Below are positions 12,893 through 25,281 of a DNA stretch of 64,000 bases, piece after piece. The notes beneath the pieces are model-generated. The model did no database searches. It saw only the letters and a list, made by a program, of their open reading frames with translations, and was not told the origin of the DNA. The position numbers and the translations under genes were made by a program. The stretch is taken from assembly GCA_034440615.1 (NCBI GenBank), contig JAOTOM010004130.1, positions 1-64,000 of the forward strand, given 5' to 3'. Source of the DNA: Ashinkailepas kermadecensis (taxonomy: Eukaryota > Arthropoda > Thecostraca > Neolepadidae). Each line of letters begins with the position of its first letter. Position 1 is the first letter of the stretch.

Positions 12893-12962
12893 GGGGGGGC
12901 GGTAAAGGGGAGGGGCGATAAAGGGGAGGGGCGGTAAAGGGGAAGGGGCTGTAAAGGGGGGA
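12893..12962. repeat. Short tandem repeat (ggggcggtaaaggggag)
   Basis: Four near-identical 17-18 bp units of ggggcggtaaaggggag type stand in tandem. A GC-rich, CpG-rich stretch without a recognised exon follows to about 13300. Confidence 0.7.
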
Positions 12963-13299
12963 GGATGCGACAGAGCGTCGTGCACCGTGATCGCAAAGCC
13001 ACCGACTGCCAAATGATGGCTGAGTCGTGCAACTGGCCGCAATGGCCAGCTGTGCTGAGCACAACAGCCGCCATCTGCCGCCGTCGCCGCTGGCTGTGTG
13101 TCCGGCCGGCTGCACTGTGCACAGTGGTGCACGGTGCACGGCGCTCTGCCACCCGCCGCCGGCGGAGTCACGGTCGTCGCACCCGCGTGCTGCTGATGCC
13201 GCCGCCGCCGCACGGCCGGTGGCATACTGTCGGGCCAGCTGGCGCTTCGCCTGCAGTAGTCTCAACACACACTGCATGCATGCCGGCTGACAGCGATGC

Positions 13300-13425
13300 C
13301 GTGTCAACGGATAGCAGCGGAAACTGTGGACGTCTGACTTGTCAACGGACAGCAGCGGAAACCGTGGTGTTACTTACATGACGTGTCAACGGGTAGCAGC
13401 AGAGGTTGTGATGCTACTTACATAT
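13300..13425. repeat. Three-copy tandem repeat (tgtcaacggatagcagcgg)
   Basis: Three diverged units, each starting with tgtcaacgg(a/g)(t/c)agcagc and ending with a variable 'gttacttacat' part, occupy about 125 bp. No coding function is seen. Confidence 0.65.
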
Positions 13426-13714
13426 GCTCGTGATTTAATGGCGACTGGTATTCTACTTTCTAACCTCTGTCTGGGTCGGAGGAGATTGCATGACCACGCA
13501 AAAATAATGCCACCGGACACTGTTCGAGGTTCGGTACAGTGTTCCTCTCTAAAGATACAAGATATATGGTATCTATTTATTCGATTACGTGGACAGAGAG
13601 GGAGAGAGATCGAGAGATGGGAGCGGAAGCGAGAGCGGGAGCGGAAGCGAGAGCGGGAGCGGGAAAGTGAGCGGTAGCGGGGGTGGGAGCGGGAGAGGAG
13701 AGGGAGCCATATAG

Positions 13715-13985
<271 letters not shown>

Positions 13986-13989
13986 GAAC

Positions 13990-14976
13990 GAGATGCAGGG
14001 TAGATGGAATAGATAGATGGCACATGGCACCAGTGTCTCCGGCCACGACCTGAAATCCGATTTTAAGTTCAGCTTTTGTGATTATTACTACGCATGTTTG
14101 GTGCACGAAAGTATTCTCATTTGCATGCGTATTGCGATACATACTCATTACTCAACACCTACCTACAGAGCTCGGATCGCTAGCATCCCGATCCGAGCGG
14201 GTGAATACCACCACTCATAATTTCGTTCTTTGTGAAGCACAAAACTGAAGACAAAAACTGCGCAGCATGTCGTGACATGCTGAAGCAGAATGTCACTGCA
14301 CCAATCCCGTAGTGCTTGATTATTATAGTTTTGTTAAACCAATGAGCTTCCAGTACAGGGGAAATGTTAAAAGTTTCCGAAATCGATTATCGAAGATATT
14401 CCGAAGAGTCTTGAAATACAAAGGTGAAGTAACGGATCATTCAAATAAATGTGCGTGAAAAATGGCCTCATAATGTGTGTGGTTAACACGCCAATCAGGT
14501 CAGACCCACGCAGGTCACACCGCGGGTGATATACAATTACTTGTAAAAGCTCGGAAATGGTTTCAAGAGTCCTAGGGGTCTCTAAAGGTAAGAATTGCCT
14601 GTTGATTCGATTTCAAGACGCTGATATGCCTTTCGGTGCATTTTGTCAAAATATGCTCTTCGTGGGTCAATCGAGGACAGTGGCCCCATGTGGCACTGAG
14701 GGGGGGCGGGTGGGATGTAATACGAAAACATCTTGAAGGATGTGTCTACCTTTTTAAGCTGTTGTAAGCCATGCAAATACTATGATTCTAGCACGAAAGC
14801 CCTGACGTTCCTCCAAGAATGCCGCACCATAGCATAGCGTCAGTGATCTGGATCTGATCCAATCTTTATGGAAAAAAAAAGATCAGCAAGGAATGCATCA
14901 TGGGCCACACCAAACCGCGGCACACTTCCTTCTGGCGTTATCCGCTGGCTACGGGAACACCAGAAACCTGCCTAGA
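13990..14976. other. No recognisable gene
   Basis: About 1 kb without a supported exon, RNA or element. The only notable item is a short G-run near 14700. Confidence 0.5.
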
Positions 14977-15030
14977 TGTACCTAGATTAAGCCTGCCACC
15001 ACATCGGGTGGCAGGCTCAATCTAGGTACA
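14977..15030. repeat. 24-bp-stem hairpin
   Basis: The arms at 14977-15000 and 15007-15030 are reverse complements over 24 bp with one mismatch and a 6-nt loop (acatcg). In a - strand transcript the mismatch becomes a G-U pair, so the hairpin would be fully paired. It may be a tiny palindromic repeat or a small-RNA hairpin; the sequence does not decide. The flanks up to 15690 hold nothing I can name. Confidence 0.6.
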
Positions 15031-15696
15031 CCCTGTTAACAATTAATGTGGTGCATGAAGGCTAGAATCAATAGTGCGTTCAGTAGGATGGCCACTAGAC
15101 TTGACTCCACCCTCAGTGGTATAAGATTTGCGTTTTTATACGCAATCCTTCCCGATCTTGGTCAAAAAGTTTTCGGTCATGGCATTCCTGGACCAGAGCA
15201 TTCCCTCCTAGGGATCAGGACTGTCCATCTACCTGAAACCAACAATTCGAAGCGCCTTGACTAGGCTGGTCTATGCTTCTGTCGCAGACGCAGGCAACGA
15301 AAAGGGCTGCAACTCAAACTTCATCAAATATACGCCAGGTGTCCGCCGAAATTGGCCATGTGTTCTGCACCTGCCTCATCAGCGCACCACGCGACGGCGG
15401 TGCCACCTGACGGCAGGACGAAAAGTTGCTTCTCCGGGCCGGCTCCTCAGAATGGAATACAGTGCAGTTCAGGAAACCATCCAATGGCGTGCCCAGACCA
15501 TGTTGAAAGTGCCGAGACTTCCGGTGAGGAGCTGAAGGCGCCGTACTGATCCAAATGTACACATTGAAGAACTTATGTAATAAAGCAGGACCTCTGGCGG
15601 TGAACAACACAATATCACAATATAATAGTCATTGGTGAGGCTCGGTGAGCAACACAATATAGTCATCAGTGATGCTGTTAAAGGATGCGTTATCTG

Positions 15697-15710
15697 CATA
15701 CTTAGTACAG
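15697..15710. repeat. Left target-site duplication of the I-type LINE
   Basis: The 14-bp gcatacttagtaca is repeated exactly at 21570-21583. The two copies fix both ends of the LINE. Confidence 0.9.
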
Positions 15711-16104
15711 TTGCCGGTTGACTCTCGCGCGATCAAGACGTTGCTCTGGGACGAGGTGTTTAGTGCTATAGTGGACGTATCTCGCAAGACCAGCCTGCCA
15801 TCGACTCACCATCTTCACTTCACTTCTTGCTACTCTTCACCACCAAATTCTAGACTACTCTACATCTTCAACTCATCTATAGGTTGGCCCAGAGCCCGCT
15901 CATCACTCCGCTGCTTTCATACTGCTTGTTACTGCAGTTTTTCTAATTTTCGTTTTCGTGGGGCGACACCCGTCGCTCTTTTCTCATTTCTTTTCTAGTG
16001 GGGTGACACCCGTCACCCCACCCGTTTTCGTCATCATCGTATTTTCGTTCCCTTTGTTCTGCGTCTTTATTTAGATTTCGTTTGGTAGGGTGTTTTTCCC
16101 CGTG

Positions 16105-17643
16105 ATGGGGAAAAAGAGGAAGAAAGGCACCGACCCCAGCTCGCCACAGGACTCTGGTACTGAATTTCCTCCGCTGACCACACCCGACGACCATCGCACG
16201 AACACGGACTTGGCCTCTGATGTTCCCTCACTGAATTCGACCATTGATGACCCGCGCCGGACAATTCCCCTTGATGACGCCATGGACGCCCTTCGCACCT
16301 CGCCGAACCCTGCTCGTCCCAAGACCTCGGTCTCGCCTCACAATCCAGACCAGACCATCACTCTTCACGCCGCTGACCCACGCTCGAACCAGACCACGCC
16401 CTCCCAACCTGAACCCATCCAACCCATTGAACCCTACCTCGACAGTGCTGGCTCTTACATTGTAGTCAAGCCTGTCGAGGAATCCGTTTCCTTCCGCCGT
16501 ATTAACGTTTTCTGGCCGACCAAACAACTCCTTGCCATCTGCTCCCTAACCAATCCCGACATTGAAGCCCCTGCCAACGGAACCTTGGTCATTAAAACCC
16601 AATCCCGAGCCCAAACCACAGCCCTCCTCCGCACCACCACATTTTGTGGAAAATCCGTCACCATCACTCTCCATTCCAACCGCAACACCACCAAGGGCAC
16701 CGTCTTCGCGCCGGAGCTCCGCTTCATGACTGAAGCGGAAATCCAGACGGAGCTCAGGCCGGAGGGGGTGACCCACGTCCACCGCATTACCTCCTTTAAA
16801 GACGGTCAGAAACGCGATACGAGCCTCCTTGTCCTTACCTTCAATTCTACCAATCTTCCCAAGACCCTAGTCGCCGGATACCTACGATTCCAAGTCCGTG
16901 TCTTTATTCCTAATCCTCTCCGCTGTTTTAACTGTCAGCGTTTCGGCCATGGCAGCAAGACATGTCGCCAACCAGCCCGATGCCCTAAGTGCGGCGAAAC
17001 ACCTCATCCTGACTCCACCTGCTCCAAACCTGCCCACTGCCTCAGCTGCAACACATCCGATCACCTCACCACTTCCAATCAATGCCCAGTTTGGCGCAAG
17101 GAGAAAGAGGTATGCGCTGTGAAGGCCACGACCGGTGTGTCATACCCCCAGGCCCGACGGTCTGTCGAGGCCACCTTCCCATCCGCGAAAACGTACGCTC
17201 AGGCGGCCACCGTTGCTCCCCCCACACGTCGCGTCACCACTACTTCCATCTCGATGCAAACAGATATTATTCCAGGTTCAGCTCCACTTAAAAAACTTAC
17301 TCCACTGACCACACCGACACCAACCACCCTGGCTCCCAACACCCAGACCACTCCGACACAGACCACCCCGGCTCCCAACACACAGACCATTCCGACCAAA
17401 CAAACGCCAACAAATTCCACAAGGAATTCCAGACCCCGCAGCCATTCGGCTGCCGGGGGAGATGCGCGCCACTTCCGTAGCTCGCCGACCAGTGCAGGCC
17501 GGCGACCACGTGACCCGACCGGCTCCCAGCCGGCGGGCATCCCCAGCGGCAGTGGTGCGCGGCCGAGAGTCGGCCGCCAAGGTCACCGACCAACCGGACG
17601 GCTCGGGTGCAGCCGTCCGACATCAAACAACACACCCGCCTGA
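16105..17643 (+). CDS. LINE ORF1 protein (gag-like, three CCHC zinc knuckles)
   Basis: A 512-residue nucleic-acid-binding protein of the I-type LINE, expected to coat the element RNA. I chose the ATG at 16105 (MGKKRKK...). An in-frame GTG lies 15 nt upstream but is a less likely start. The N-terminal third is Pro/Thr/Ser-rich and disordered in character. An RRM-like or gag-like central region follows around residues 115-260. Three zinc knuckles follow: CX2CX4HX4C at about 274-287 (CFNC...), CX2CX4HX4C at about 293-306 (CPKC...) and CX2CX4HX6C at about 312-327 (CLSC...). Three knuckles in this arrangement are usual for I/Jockey ORF1. The tail has a Pro/Thr repeat (about 395-435) and an Arg-rich end. 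The frame is uninterrupted, and its stop lies 9 nt before ORF2. Confidence 0.9.
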   Translation: MGKKRKKGTDPSSPQDSGTEFPPLTTPDDHRTNTDLASDVPSLNSTIDDPRRTIPLDDAMDALRTSPNPARPKTSVSPHNPDQTITLHAADPRSNQTTPSQPEPIQPIEPYLDSAGSYIVVKPVEESVSFRRINVFWPTKQLLAICSLTNPDIEAPANGTLVIKTQSRAQTTALLRTTTFCGKSVTITLHSNRNTTKGTVFAPELRFMTEAEIQTELRPEGVTHVHRITSFKDGQKRDTSLLVLTFNSTNLPKTLVAGYLRFQVRVFIPNPLRCFNCQRFGHGSKTCRQPARCPKCGETPHPDSTCSKPAHCLSCNTSDHLTTSNQCPVWRKEKEVCAVKATTGVSYPQARRSVEATFPSAKTYAQAATVAPPTRRVTTTSISMQTDIIPGSAPLKKLTPLTTPTPTTLAPNTQTTPTQTTPAPNTQTIPTKQTPTNSTRNSRPRSHSAAGGDARHFRSSPTSAGRRPRDPTGSQPAGIPSGSGARPRVGRQGHRPTGRLGCSRPTSNNTPA

Positions 17644-17652
17644 CCTCCACGC

Positions 17653-20600
17653 ATGGATGAGGCATGCACCGAAAGGTGCACACAAACAATAATATTTCTC
17701 CCAATGTCTGTATTTCTCCAATGCAATTGCCATAGTTTAATATCCAAATGGGCCGAAATGAAAGCTTTCTTTAGTATTCTCACACCTATCCTCATCGCTC
17801 TTCAGGAAACCTGGTTCTTACCCACCGATACATATAATTTCAATCTTTCAAATTACTCTCTGTACCGTCACGATGAGGTCCGTGGACCACATCGCAGTGG
17901 CGGTGCAGCACTGTGCATCAACAATGATTGTACACACAAACAAATTACACTGAATTCACCTTTACAAGCCGTAGCTTGTACTTTACGTATTCATGGCAGG
18001 AATGTGGATGTATGTTCCATTTATATTCCACCACAAACAGATAACACAAACATTTTGATACCATTAGACAACCTGATAACACAATTCAAGAATCCTTTCA
18101 TATTACTTGGCGATTTTAATGCCCATAGCCCAGCGTGGGATAGAACACGCACACTTACAGACACTCGTGGCCGCATCATTGAACACATTCTAGACCGACA
18201 TAATTTAATATTACTGAACACCGGAGAACCAACCTTTTTTCACCTTGGACATAACACAGAAACAGCTATTGATTTATCAATATGCTCTCCGACTCTGGCC
18301 AATTATTATGATTGGACCATAGACACTGATATTCATGCCAGCGATCATTACCCCATTAAATTAACACCCACATTTTCAACTGCGGCAGATAGGACACCCA
18401 GTTTTATCCCTCGCTGGAAAATTCCGAACGCCGATTGGACAACTTTTCAGGAACTTTCACATATTCAATACAACCCCAACATTTCTCCCGTCGAAAACAT
18501 CAACCAAGTTACCAAAACACTTCTCGAAGCCGCTTCCACCGCCATTCCACTAACAAAACCTTTCACAAAAAGAACACCAGTCCCCTGGTGGTCGATAGAA
18601 GTTTCCCGAGCAATAGCCGCAAGAAAGAGAGCATTTAGAAAATATTTATGTCATCCCGACCAACAAAATTTAGTCAGCCGTAATTATAAACGTGCGAAGA
18701 CACGCCGCATCATTCGTGAAGCTCGTCGCCGTTCATGGTCACTTTATCTTCAACAAATCACCTCTCGAACACCTTTAAGCAAAATCTGGCAGTTAATTCG
18801 CCGATTATCAGGACGCACTCCATTTAAATCACTCCCGGCACTCAAATTTCAAAACACCACAATTACAGACCCACAAACAATAGTAAATACAATAGCGGAT
18901 ACCATGGCTCACAATAGCTCTGATAACAACTACAGACCGGAATTTCTCCAAAATGCACAACACACATTTCACACCGAATTGGCACAATTCGATTCGGACA
19001 ACACTGAAACATACAATATCCCGTTTCAAGTTTCCGAACTAGATACTGCAATTTCCTCAGCCGGTAATACTTCAGTAGGTCCCGACAATTTACATTACTC
19101 CTTTTTCCGACATTTATCCAACGACACAAAACATTGTATCTTACAAACATTTAATTCATTATGGTCTAACCATACCTTCCCCGAAACCTGGAAGGAAGCC
19201 ATCATAATTCCTATACCAAAACCCGGCAAAAATCACAGCAACCCGAACAATTTCCGACCCATCGCTCTCACCAGTTGCCTAGGGAAACTTTTGGAACGTA
19301 TGATTGTAAAAAGACTGACCTGGTACCTAGAAACAAATCATCTGTTATCTCCAATTCAATGCGGTTTTCGTCATGGCCATAATACAATAGATCATCTCAT
19401 TCGATTAGAAACTGACATACGCCTTGGTTATAAAAAACACGAACACACCATTGCAGTATTTTTAGACATTAGTAAAGCATATGATATGGTATACAAACCG
19501 GCATTAATTTCCAAACTTCTTCACTTCGGCGTCAAAGGAAATTTAGCTCATTATTTGATAGGATTCCTGTCTGGTTCCCGTCATTTTCATCTCCGGTGCA
19601 GGTCAGCGATTTCCGACCCACGTTTTCTGCAGAACGGATTACCACAGGGGAGTTGTATTTCACCAGTATTATTCAACATCATCATTAATGACATTTTCGT
19701 TAACATGCCTGCCAATCTATCATACTCGCTGTTTGCGGACGATAGTGCGATTTGGTGTTCGGGCAAAAATTATGATCATTGTTTAATTAGATTACAAAAC
19801 GCACTTGACCGGATACACCAATGGTCCATCAAATACGGTTTCGCATTTTCAGCTCCAAAATCTGCCACAATGATATTCAGCAAATCAATTCCGTGCCCAA
19901 ATCCAGATACACCACTTCACCTCGGAAACACTGACATACATTTTGTAAATTCGTTCAAATTTCTTGGTGTTATTTTCGATCGCAAGCTTTCCATGCACCA
20001 GCACGTCAAACACATCCAGGCCAAATGTTTCCACAGACTCAACTTATTTCGTTGTATCACGTCTTCATCATTCGGATCCGATCGTCACACGCTATTACAA
20101 TTATACAAATCCTTGGTTCTTCCCATCATAGAATATGGTTCCATAGTTTACGCAAGTGGCAGTACCACCGCTTTGAAGCTTTTGGACACCTTACAAAATA
20201 AATTCATTCGCGTAGCACTCGGTGCAATGACCACGTCTCCCATTACTTCTCTACAAATCGAATCAGGAATTCCACCATTAGGTCTCCCAAGAATTGAACA
20301 AACACTCCGATACGCCGCAAAAATTCAATTTAGAGAGCACCACCCCACACACGCATCTTTACAAATTCTGCCAAATCTACACCACGAATATTTAGGTCCC
20401 GCCGAAAAGCGAACCGGGCTTACCATAGCTTCACGCATTAAAACATTTTCTACACAGCTCCAATACAACATTCCACATATTACAGCTCTCTCTCCACCAA
20501 CTACACCACCGTGGCAGATGGCTGAGAGACATATTGTCTATCTCACCACCACTCCAAAATCACAGCTTTGTCCAGAATACGCCAAACAAAAATTCCACCA

Positions 20601-21473
20601 GTTTCGTTCTCGTTATCATCATGTTCCTTTTGTTTTCACCGACGGATCCAAAGACGCAAATTGCACAGGAAATGCCATTGTTTCCGGTACATACACACAA
20701 CAACATCGCTTGCCAAACGGGACCTCCATTTTCATCGCCGAATTACATGCCATTCTCACTGCCCTTCGCTACGTCCGCAACCGTTCGATTTGTCACCCCA
20801 TGCGCCATGTCGTCATTTGTTCCGACTCAAAATCTGTTCTTCAATCTCTTTCTTCACTTTCCTTTTCGCACCATTGCCATATTTCCATTTATAACACACT
20901 GGAAACACTTCATCTGATGGGCATGAAGGTCCGTTTCCTGTGGGTGCCCAGTCACTGTGGCATCCCAGGAAACGAAAAAGCAGATCATTTCGCCAAACAT
21001 TCATTACAATTACCACACATCACAGAAATCCCACCACATTTTGACGCCATCAAATCAACAATACGACAAAACATTCGACATTTTTGGAACCAACAATGGA
21101 CTGACACAACAAACCACACACAATTACGTCTCATCAAACCTGTCGTCGAAAACTGGACCACTTCATACAAAAAAACAGACAAGAAGAAAAAGTTCTATCC
21201 CGGCTCCGCATAGGTCACACTTTTCTCACACATCGATATATATACACTGCTTCACCTCGACCTTCATGCCCATCATGCAACACTCTTCTTACAGTTTCAC
21301 ATATTCTCCTCCACTGTCAACGTTACCATGACCATAGAAAAACACTTACCAACTACTGCCGTACACATAACATCCCCTTTTCTTTACCTACACTATTAGG
21401 AGATCAGCACCCATTCCTCATTAATCAACTTTTCATTTTTCTCCGCAAAACCAACTTGCTTCAAGAACTATAG
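17653..21473 (+). pseudogene. LINE ORF2: endonuclease, reverse transcriptase and RNase H, one frameshift
   Basis: An open frame of 1186 codons (17653-21213) encodes an APE-type endonuclease at about 15-235 (LLGDFNAHS with the catalytic Asp near 154, and SDHYP near 230). A reverse transcriptase follows at about 480-770, with the catalytic FADD at about 694-697 and the PQGS block before it. RNase H follows at about 990-1120 (FTDGS with Asp 997, the AELHA Glu, SDSKS, and the HCGIPGNEKAD block). The conserved LRIGHT...PSCPSC...HILLHC tail continues in another frame after about 21190 and stops at 21471-21473. The frame slips in or near the seven-A run at 21169-21175, so one base was gained or lost there. 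The protein nicks target DNA and copies its own RNA at the nick. A second possible start is ATG 17704, just ahead of the endonuclease motif. Confidence 0.9.
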
Positions 21474-21569
21474 ACTGACTATCAAAACATAACTATTCAT
21501 TCATTCCCCTCACGGCACGAAATGGCCTGAGCAGGCCGAAGTGCCCAACCTAACAAAACAAACAAACAA

Positions 21570-21583
21570 GCATACTTAGTACA
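21570..21583. repeat. Right target-site duplication of the I-type LINE
   Basis: An exact copy of gcatacttagtaca follows the A-rich 3' tail. From here to about 22500 nothing recognisable is present. Confidence 0.9.
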
Positions 21584-22549
21584 ATATGTTTTGCGAGAGC
21601 CTCTGTCTCCTTGAGCAGAGCTTGCCTACACACATCCCTGAGGAAAATGTCCGGAAATTGAGGCCACATTATGTCATGTTCTGCGATTAGCGATACGTAG
21701 TTGTTATCTTTTAATCTTATGAATAGCGTTATGGTCGTGCCGGCATGGCCACTGCAGCTGTTTTTCCGGTGGCGGGAAGAAGCCTGTCTGGGTCTCCGGG
21801 CTCCGGGCTTACACGTAATTGCATCATTGCCGTTATAGTTCCACCTGGCTTTTTACATATGACTTCAATATGAGCATGTCAAATGAAATGTTATCGAATG
21901 TGCATTATAAGGTTCAAATATATTTATGGTTGTTTGGCAATTTTGTTTCGAACATATCTTTCTCTATGCTTGATATTTAACCCTTGCAGTGGTGGAGAGG
22001 GGCATTTTTGCTCCTCCCTAAGCTTTTCCTGAGGTGACCCCTGAACTGTTCAGATATCGGTTTAAAGTTCCACAGCAAGTCCAATACCTTCCAACAATGC
22101 ATCCGGGCACATTGTGGCAAATAATTGAGTTCGAATCTCTGAAGATAGCGAACTTAGGCCTGCCAAATTCAGGTCATGACTCCGCATTAACACGCTATGA
22201 GCAGGCAAAGACATTTTTCGCAAACAAACTATAAAAGATACAGCCAGAAGTGAAATCTGGGTGCAATGATGAATGATGAAAAAATACAAATTTATATGGC
22301 ATCTGCTCAGTCGCTAGGTCACATGAAGGTTTAAACCACGAAAATGTTTTGATTTCTAGCTTTGTAGATAATACAAATGTTGGAACAAAACGAAATGTAT
22401 CTCGTGATCGATCACATCCGCTAAAGGTATTCAAAGTTTCAAGTCAATACCGTGGTCAGGTTACTGAGATATCACCTGAAATGACCCGTGGATGCATGTA
22501 TTGCGGGTGCTCTGGAGGCTAACATACTGTTGACAGGGACTGTACAGGG

Positions 22550-23390
22550 AGCTGACAGGGGTCAGAGAGCTACCAGACGCGACATCTGCTCGTGGTCAGC
22601 GCGCATGGGACAGTCTGGGCGCCACCGTGATTCGCGACCAGCTGATCGGCGTGGCCAGCCAGGTGCACCGTGCGCGCCTACTCGCCACCACTCAGCCGCA
22701 TACCGCCGCCTGGCTGCAAGCCGTTCCTGTACCCAACCTCGGTATTCACCTGGACGAGGAGACAATCCGTGTGGCGGTGGCGCTTCGCCTCGGCGCTGCA
22801 GTGTGCGAACCACACCGCTGCATGACCGCGCTGTCAGCTCCGCGCTGTCGCCAATGCAACCGCCCGGTTGACTGGCTTGGACACCATGGACTATCCTGCC
22901 TCAAGAGCGTTGGCCGTCTCCCACGTCACACTCACCTGAATGACGTAGTGAAACGCGGCCTCTCAATCCCTGCCATCCTGGAGCCGGTGGGTCTCGACCG
23001 GGGCGATGGCAAGCGGCCAGATGAGCTTACGCTGTTCCCATACAGTGGAGGCAGGTGTCTGACATGGGACGCTACTTGTGTAGATACATTCGCCGATACC
23101 GTACTGGTGCAATCGGCGCTAGAGCCCGGGTCCGCGGCTCGTGCGGCAGAAGCTCGCAAACGCCGCCACTACGCCAACCTCTGCTCGCGGTACAGGTTCT
23201 ACCCTTAGCCGTTGGGACGATCGGCGTTCTAGGACCTGCCGTTTCAGAATGTGTGCGAGAGCTCGGGCGGCACATAACGGCCCGCACCGGCGAGCGCCGT
23301 GAAACAACGTGGCTGCGGCAACGCATTTCTGCCGCAATTGCGCGTGGCAACGCGGCTTCTTATGCTCGCCACAGCCCGGCCCACCGATAG
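22550..23390 (+). pseudogene. Retroelement C-terminus with zinc finger and RPD/WD nuclease-like motifs
   Basis: Two overlapping frames make one protein segment. The first, open before the GTG at 22627 and ending at 23208, carries RARLLATTQPHTAAWL, then a Cys/His cluster CRQC...HHGLSC (22844-22905), RH, KRPD (about 23011-23022) and WDAT (23065-23076). The second (to 23390) continues from about 23195 with GVLGP and RISAAIARGNAAS. I recognise this arrangement from C-terminal segments of reverse-transcriptase proteins common in marine invertebrate genomes. A CCHC cluster followed by PD and D resembles the restriction-like endonuclease of R2-type LINEs, but this assignment is inferred. No RT domain is present upstream, so the copy is truncated, and a frameshift near 23195-23205 breaks it. 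GC content is much higher than in its surroundings. Confidence 0.6.
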
Positions 23391-25280
23391 ATCTTCGTCT
23401 GGTCGCATAGTCGCACGACTTTCCCATAGTTGCACAGCATTTTCCCAACCCTGATAAGATATGGTGACTTTGTTCATCTCATGTACCCACCTAATCCTTG
23501 CATCACAATTGTAGGTGTGCAATTCTGGGGTATCGTGATACACATTTGAGTGGGAGGTAGTACATGTGCATGGTGTCTTCCCCAGTATTTGATAGTATTG
23601 TATAATATATGTATTGTTTATAAATAAATTAATAATCTCAACATACTGTATATAAGAGTAATTTATAAGGCTACATAAGAGTAATTTTGTACGCTGATTT
23701 CATTTCTGTGATTGGGGTCCCCTAAATTCGATATCAACAATTGAGTTGTGGAAAAGTTTGAAAATTTGCTCCCAAGAAATATATTCTTGGGGCTTATTTT
23801 AGTTTTCAAAAATCGTAGAAAATATTGCGTTTTGCTTTGGAGTCCCTCATCAGAACACTGCCGTCTTCAAGAGATCATCACATATTTCCCAATATTTAAC
23901 CTTGGTGGGATCGGTGACTTTGATCTTGGTGCGAGCCACTTTTGCTAGACTATATCTTCAATGTGTAAATAATCAATATTGAAGTACGAAATCGCATTTG
24001 TTTTACGACCGTTATTTTGCATACCATACCGCGAAATCTCACGTGTTTGATTCCGAAAACTACAGCGGCGATGTGTGACCGAATGTAACCAGATAATGAC
24101 GTGTTTAACCTGACCGTCAAGGTCAATTAGAGGCTACATCCAAGCTCAACTCTTGGATGGAATGTTATGGAGGAGCTTACAGTCAGGACCGACACTGTCG
24201 GGTCCACTGGACGGTGCAGTGAGACTACGGAATAGACGGCAAAATGAGACTAGCCTGGTCATGTCAGCTAGGTCATGTTATGACACTTGGTCATAATCAT
24301 GTCAGCACGTAGTGACTGGATCATTCTATAATTTGCACTTGCATTGGGGCATTCGGTGAAATATAATCCCGTTGGATCAGCTGTCGTTTCCTTCAGAATA
24401 AGTTTTTAAAAATCATAAATTAGCTGTCCTGTCCAAGTGGAGTTGGAGCCGCTAAGTTACTACGGCATTTGCGAATATGGTAGTGGGTAGAGGTAGCAAA
24501 ACTCAGGCCCGAGGGCCCGACCCCCGAGTCCGACATAGGCCAAAACGGGCCCATGTCTGGCCTGGCCGTCAACTCACAAGGCAGAAGGTTTCACTGCATC
24601 AGCTAGTTTTTAACCCGTTTGTTCCCGTTTCCGGTCCAAGTCGTAGACTTCAGGGGGGAGAGTGTCCGATACCGTTTCCTCGGCGATCGGCGAGGGAGAC
24701 AAGGAGAGGTTCATTCCGTAGTTCGTAGGATTGTCACCTAGTGATTGGTGCACATTTTCTTCTTCAATTACGCACATTTCCATAAATGCATTCATTAACA
24801 TATTGTTCCTACTGGGTACTCCACGGTAATAGGAATATGAAACTGTTCGGTCTAATGAATTTGGCATGTTCTGTTACAGTGCTTCGAGTGTGTAGGGGTT
24901 GCAGATGATACTGAATTTGTTTTGCACAAGGCGGCTGCAGGTTAACCATTCAGCTACTGGTTGTGAAAGATGTTCTGACTATATTATCGGAGAGACTCAT
25001 GTGGAGGTATCGCGTTCTGATTTCCGGATACCCATAATCCTGGAGATTAGTGCTCGCGATGTAAAGATCAGTGGTTCGCGGTTGAGTTGAGCGATCATGG
25101 GTATTTTTCTGTGTTTTCGATCAGCTTGGGTTTTGGGTGCGTGGGCAATTGCTGGTTAAGAGGGAAGAGTGTAGGTGGAGCAGTGGCGCCACCTATGTGA
25201 AGTGGGTAGTGTGTGGCTCTATCAACAATGATGGGCTTTCCCGTCTTCCAGGTTAACTTCACAGGCGTACTGGCCAGTCA
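23391..25280. other. No recognisable gene
   Basis: An AT-rich stretch with no supported exon, followed by 24480-24870 with short open frames on both strands that lack any family resemblance. No tRNA or complete element was found. Confidence 0.5.
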
Positions 25281-25281
25281 C

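Larger units (their letters stand above)
15711..21569 (+). mobile_element. Full-length I-type (RNase H-bearing) non-LTR retrotransposon
   Basis: A 5859-bp element is framed by perfect 14-bp duplications. It has a 5' UTR of about 0.4 kb, an ORF1 (gag-like, zinc knuckles), an ORF2 (endonuclease, reverse transcriptase, RNase H, C-terminal Cys/His region), and a short 3' UTR ending in an A-rich aaacaaacaaacaa tail. This domain order, with RNase H after the RT, is typical of the I superfamily of LINEs. Perfect duplications and nearly intact ORFs point to a recent, non-truncated insertion. One frameshift in ORF2 probably disables this copy. Confidence 0.9.
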